The position numbers were made by a program, and so were the translations under genes. Of a stretch of 7,583 nt of DNA, positions 5,483 to 7,583 are shown piece by piece. Positions within the stretch are counted from its first letter, which is position 1, and every line of letters starts with the position of its first letter. Below the pieces are notes generated by a model that did no database searches, had not been told where the DNA came from, and was given only the letters and a program-made list of their open reading frames with translations. The stretch is from RGIG8775 sp045121195 (lineage in GTDB: Bacteria; Bacillota; Clostridia; Oscillospirales; CAG-272): assembly GCA_045121195.1 (NCBI GenBank), contig JBGVFO010000041.1:1-7583 (forward strand). Direction: 5' to 3'.

Positions 5483-5740
5483 TTATACGTCGTACAAATT
5501 TTCCTGCAGTAATTTTTGTATAGCACCGTACATTTCTTTTAAAGCATTGGTTTCAAAGCAACCAATGCTTTTTGTTTTATAGAAAAAGTACTTTGCACTA
5601 TACAAACGATCGTGAAACTTTGTAACTACGATATAACAAACCTGATCAACGTCGATGATGTTGTAATTCGAATACTTAAAACACAATGACGTATGATAGC
5701 AAACATTATTTCCCATTGGAATAGAAAAAAACAATTTCAT
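5483..5740 (-). CDS. Hypothetical phage-region protein, 85 residues
   Basis: Starts MKLFFSIPMGNNVCYH at the ATG at 5740, 5 bases after AGGAGG (5746-5751); a TTG further upstream (5755) is less likely. It is rich in aromatic residues (many Tyr and Phe) and has four cysteines (14, 20, 35, 61), with no clear membrane segment and no recognised motif. It follows the membrane-protein gene (stop at 5765) by 24 bases and is clearly part of the same operon. A 12-bp hairpin (5541-5571) is embedded in its coding sequence. Function unknown. Confidence 0.7.
   Translation of the reverse strand: MKLFFSIPMGNNVCYHTSLCFKYSNYNIIDVDQVCYIVVTKFHDRLYSAKYFFYKTKSIGCFETNALKEMYGAIQKLLQENLYDV
5541..5578 (+). terminator. 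Strong hairpin within a gene, plus-strand terminator-like
   Basis: AAAGCATTGGTT (5541-5552) and AACCAATGCTTT (5560-5571) form a perfect 12-bp stem with a 7-base loop, followed on the plus strand by TT-G-TTTT. It lies inside the coding sequence of the minus-strand gene at 5483-5740. A weaker T-tract on the minus side makes some attenuation of the phage operon possible. Confidence 0.55.
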
Positions 5741-5764
5741 TTGATCCTCCTGCAACTCACGCCG

Positions 5765-6094
5765 TCACTCGGTAATCATCCACGGGATGACGAGCTCGTT
5801 CTTCTCGCCAAAAGAAATAATATCATCGACACTCAGACTGATATATTCCGCAGCGGAAACGTAATACTTTTCCGTGCCGGAATATTCCGCGCCTTTATAA
5901 TTAACGTCGTATGCTACCACAACAAAGACACCGTCTTTGTTGCGCCCCTTCTCGACTACAACGCCATTGAATCTCGGCAGATCATCAAGGCGCATATCCA
6001 TAATGAAATCAACGATAGAAATAGATAACAACACGAGGGCACAAATGAAAAGACAGACTTCGAACCAATTTGCATCTAAAAATTTCAAAAACAT
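5765..6094 (-). CDS. Single-pass membrane protein next to the assembly ATPase
   Basis: A 109-residue protein with one N-terminal transmembrane helix (about residues 10-32, WFEVCLFICALVLLSISIVD) and a soluble domain of about 75 residues, predicted to be mainly beta (repeated GVVVEKG, GVFVVVAYDV, KYYVSAAEYISL strands). By its charges the orientation is not obvious. GAGG about 8 bases before the ATG at 6094 serves as ribosome binding site, and the gene follows the ATPase stop by 26 bases. In filamentous phages small membrane proteins encoded beside the pI-type ATPase often belong to the secretion/assembly complex or to the capsid tip; this one is not recognised and the role is inferred from position. 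Confidence 0.72.
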   Translation of the reverse strand: MFLKFLDANWFEVCLFICALVLLSISIVDFIMDMRLDDLPRFNGVVVEKGRNKDGVFVVVAYDVNYKGAEYSGTEKYYVSAAEYISLSVDDIISFGEKNELVIPWMITE

Positions 6095-6120
6095 TTTTAT
6101 ACCTCACAAAATTTCATAAA

Positions 6121-7371
6121 TTATGCAGCAGTGATATTTTCCATATCGTTGATGAAATAAGAATTCTGCTGCTTGAACTCGAAGGCGCTGGCGATCACCT
6201 TTTCATACGTGGGATAATCGTCAAGGCCCACCAGGGCGTTCTTAAGCAGCTCCTCGAAGTGCTGACGGTGGCAGTCGGTGGAGAAACGATCTGAATAATC
6301 CTTTTTACTGGAAATGTAACAGGACGCCTTCTTCAGATCGCCGTCCAGGGTACCCGCCTCGATCTCACACTTGAGCTCGCTGATACCGAACTGATTATAC
6401 GTATTGGTATACCCGTTGTGCATTGCCGACATAGCATTATGAAGCACGCTGAAGGGTAAACAAGTATCGCCGCGGCTTGCCTTGTACTGCACATTGAAGC
6501 TACGGAACCACGGATGAAGGAGCCCGTGAAGGATCTCCTCAAGAAAATACAAAGGCATACAGAGCCGGAACGGGGACGATTCCCGAATATGGATCACGCT
6601 GTACAGATCTCGCGCATCGGCGCCAAGGGACTGCGGCCGTTGCTCGTCAGCTATGATCCGAATGAAGGGAATATTGCAGACGGTAGCTTTATGCCGGCAC
6701 ATCTTCAGAGCTTCGTTAAACAGATCGTTCTTCTGATTGCACTCGTCGATCTTCTTCTTGACCTCCTGAAGGGTGACGCTATTACCGCGCTCCTTACCGA
6801 TCTCGGTCATGACGATCACGCCGAACTCGAAGGAACCTCGATTCGGATTATCCTTGAGCATCTGCTTGCCAAGACGGAGAAGATCGTAATCCAGAATATG
6901 GGCGAACCGGCTGTCCTCCGCCGACGTGCGAGGATCCTTGCGGAAGAAATCAGACTGCCACACGGGGAAATTCCCGGCATCGACGAGAACGTTGTCCGTT
7001 CTGATTGAATAATTCGCCAGGATCACGCTGCTCTCGATCGTGTAGATCAGATACGCTTGCGCGTAATGCTCCAGGCTATCCCAGATCGTTTCGACGCGAA
7101 GCTTGTTATCGTATTCGTAACGATAACGGTCAAGGTTGTATCCGAATATATTGCGATCTGAAGGATCGCGGAAGAAACGTTCTTCACGACGTCGGATCCA
7201 CGTCTTTGCCGTTGTCAGCGAATAGATCCTATGGTGCTTGAAGGCAGCCTTCAGCTCGTCTTCAAGATTGATCCAGGGGAAATTCGGGTATTTTGAATCC
7301 TGCTCCATGAGGATCCCGAGGGCATCCTCGCGCATCATGACTTCGCACGAGAGCGCGATATCGGTCACCAT
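6121..7371 (-). CDS. Zot/pI-like phage assembly ATPase, main part (frame broken upstream)
   Basis: Body of a P-loop ATPase of the zonular-occludens-toxin/filamentous phage pI kind, which extrudes phage through the membrane. Seen here: a Walker B-like strand FGVIVMTEIGKERGN (residues about 183-197; the acid is E190, with T where D is usual), and RPQSLGADARDL (about 244-255), a sensor-like block downstream. The 416 residues begin at the first ATG after the break, directly behind the P-loop; the two threonines of the P-loop lie before this ATG in the same frame, while the rest of the P-loop is in another frame (7385-7583). The first ATG has no ribosome binding site of its own and is probably not a real start. 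No C-terminal membrane helix is evident. Recognition as an inovirus-type ATPase is from remembered motif style, so the family is likely but not proven. Confidence 0.7.
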   Translation of the reverse strand: MVTDIALSCEVMMREDALGILMEQDSKYPNFPWINLEDELKAAFKHHRIYSLTTAKTWIRRREERFFRDPSDRNIFGYNLDRYRYEYDNKLRVETIWDSLEHYAQAYLIYTIESSVILANYSIRTDNVLVDAGNFPVWQSDFFRKDPRTSAEDSRFAHILDYDLLRLGKQMLKDNPNRGSFEFGVIVMTEIGKERGNSVTLQEVKKKIDECNQKNDLFNEALKMCRHKATVCNIPFIRIIADEQRPQSLGADARDLYSVIHIRESSPFRLCMPLYFLEEILHGLLHPWFRSFNVQYKASRGDTCLPFSVLHNAMSAMHNGYTNTYNQFGISELKCEIEAGTLDGDLKKASCYISSKKDYSDRFSTDCHRQHFEELLKNALVGLDDYPTYEKVIASAFEFKQQNSYFINDMENITAA

Positions 7372-7583
7372 GGTCGTTTTTTTTAGATCCCATCAAACCG
7401 CAGATCAGGATACAGATCGGCTGAGAACGAATAAACTCGCGCATTCGCTTTTCAAAATTCTCAAGCCTATCATATCCGATTGCCTCCCGAATCTTACAAG
7501 CAACTATGTATGCAAAAGCGAGCCAGAAGAACCAGGGAGCGCCGGCGAACATAATGACAACGTCGAGCAGAAGGCGGCAGATC
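7262..7583 (-). CDS. N-terminal piece of the Zot/pI-like ATPase (partial, out of frame)
   Basis: Enters from the right edge without an in-frame stop, so the true start is outside the window (an ATG at 7552 is internal or alternative). It encodes a membrane helix (about LLLDVVIMFAGAPWFFWLAF and following) and then RSQPICILICGLMGSKK, the start of a P-loop. In this frame translation runs on after the A8 tract (7377-7384) into about 38 unrelated residues and stops at 7262. Skipping one A joins it to the frame of 6121-7371 to give GLMGSKKTT, a nearly complete Walker A. The residues after the tract are therefore best regarded as out-of-frame. Confidence 0.65.
   Translation of the reverse strand, partial: ICRLLLDVVIMFAGAPWFFWLAFAYIVACKIREAIGYDRLENFEKRMREFIRSQPICILICGLMGSKKNDHGDRYRALVRSHDARGCPRDPHGAGFKIPEFPLDQS

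Noticed and set aside
7376..7384. The sequence A-AAA-AAC in the zero frame of the ATPase N-terminal part, a classic -1 ribosomal slip site
   Set aside because: A -1 shift leads to a stop after three codons (CGA CCA TGG TGA). The continuation of the ATPase lies in the +1 (or -2) frame, so -1 slipping does not restore it.
1..7583. CRISPR array, insertion sequence or integrase gene
   Set aside because: No regularly spaced repeats, no transposase or recombinase motifs and no terminal inverted repeats were found on either strand.

Overview
The window joins an ordinary chromosomal segment (1-4038) to what looks like one end of an integrated single-stranded-DNA (filamentous, inovirus-type) phage (about 4090 to the right edge). 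The host part is GC-rich, uses Shine-Dalgarno sites and consensus sigma-A-type promoters, and carries a RadC, pyruvate kinase and tRNA set typical of Gram-positive anaerobes. I infer Bacillota, probably Clostridia of gut type; the genus cannot be told from here.

Host part, plus strand: pyruvate kinase (184-1602), an amidohydrolase_2-family TIM-barrel hydrolase (1611-2417), a calcineurin-like metallophosphoesterase (2414-3157) and a RadC/JAMM protein (3166-3825) are packed head to tail with gaps of 8 bases or less, or an ATGA overlap, and are probably co-transcribed. A textbook promoter (TTGACA, 17-base spacer, TATAAT) then drives a tRNA-Ser(GCU) gene at 3946-4038, which is followed by a large hairpin.

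Right of the tRNA everything is coded on the minus strand. From right to left these are: a Zot/pI-like phage assembly ATPase, cut by the window edge and split by a frame change in an A8 run inside its Walker A motif; a single-pass membrane protein; three unrecognised small proteins; a small basic protein; and then about 390 bases without a convincing gene (about 4090-4482), packed with hairpins. That order (assembly ATPase, small genes, structured non-coding region, junction at a tRNA 3' end) is what one expects of an inovirus prophage whose intergenic region with origin and packaging signal lies at the attachment end. No integrase, replication protein or coat protein is inside the window; they would lie to the right.

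Base composition is mosaic. The stretch 4900-6120 is clearly AT-rich, while the ATPase and the hairpin region are much richer in GC. The most interesting signals are the frame break plus lost glycine in the ATPase P-loop; a consensus plus-strand promoter and terminator enclosing only about 50 bases between two minus-strand phage genes (a candidate antisense RNA or complementary-strand primer RNA); and a set of four one-sided hairpin terminators that all face against the phage genes.
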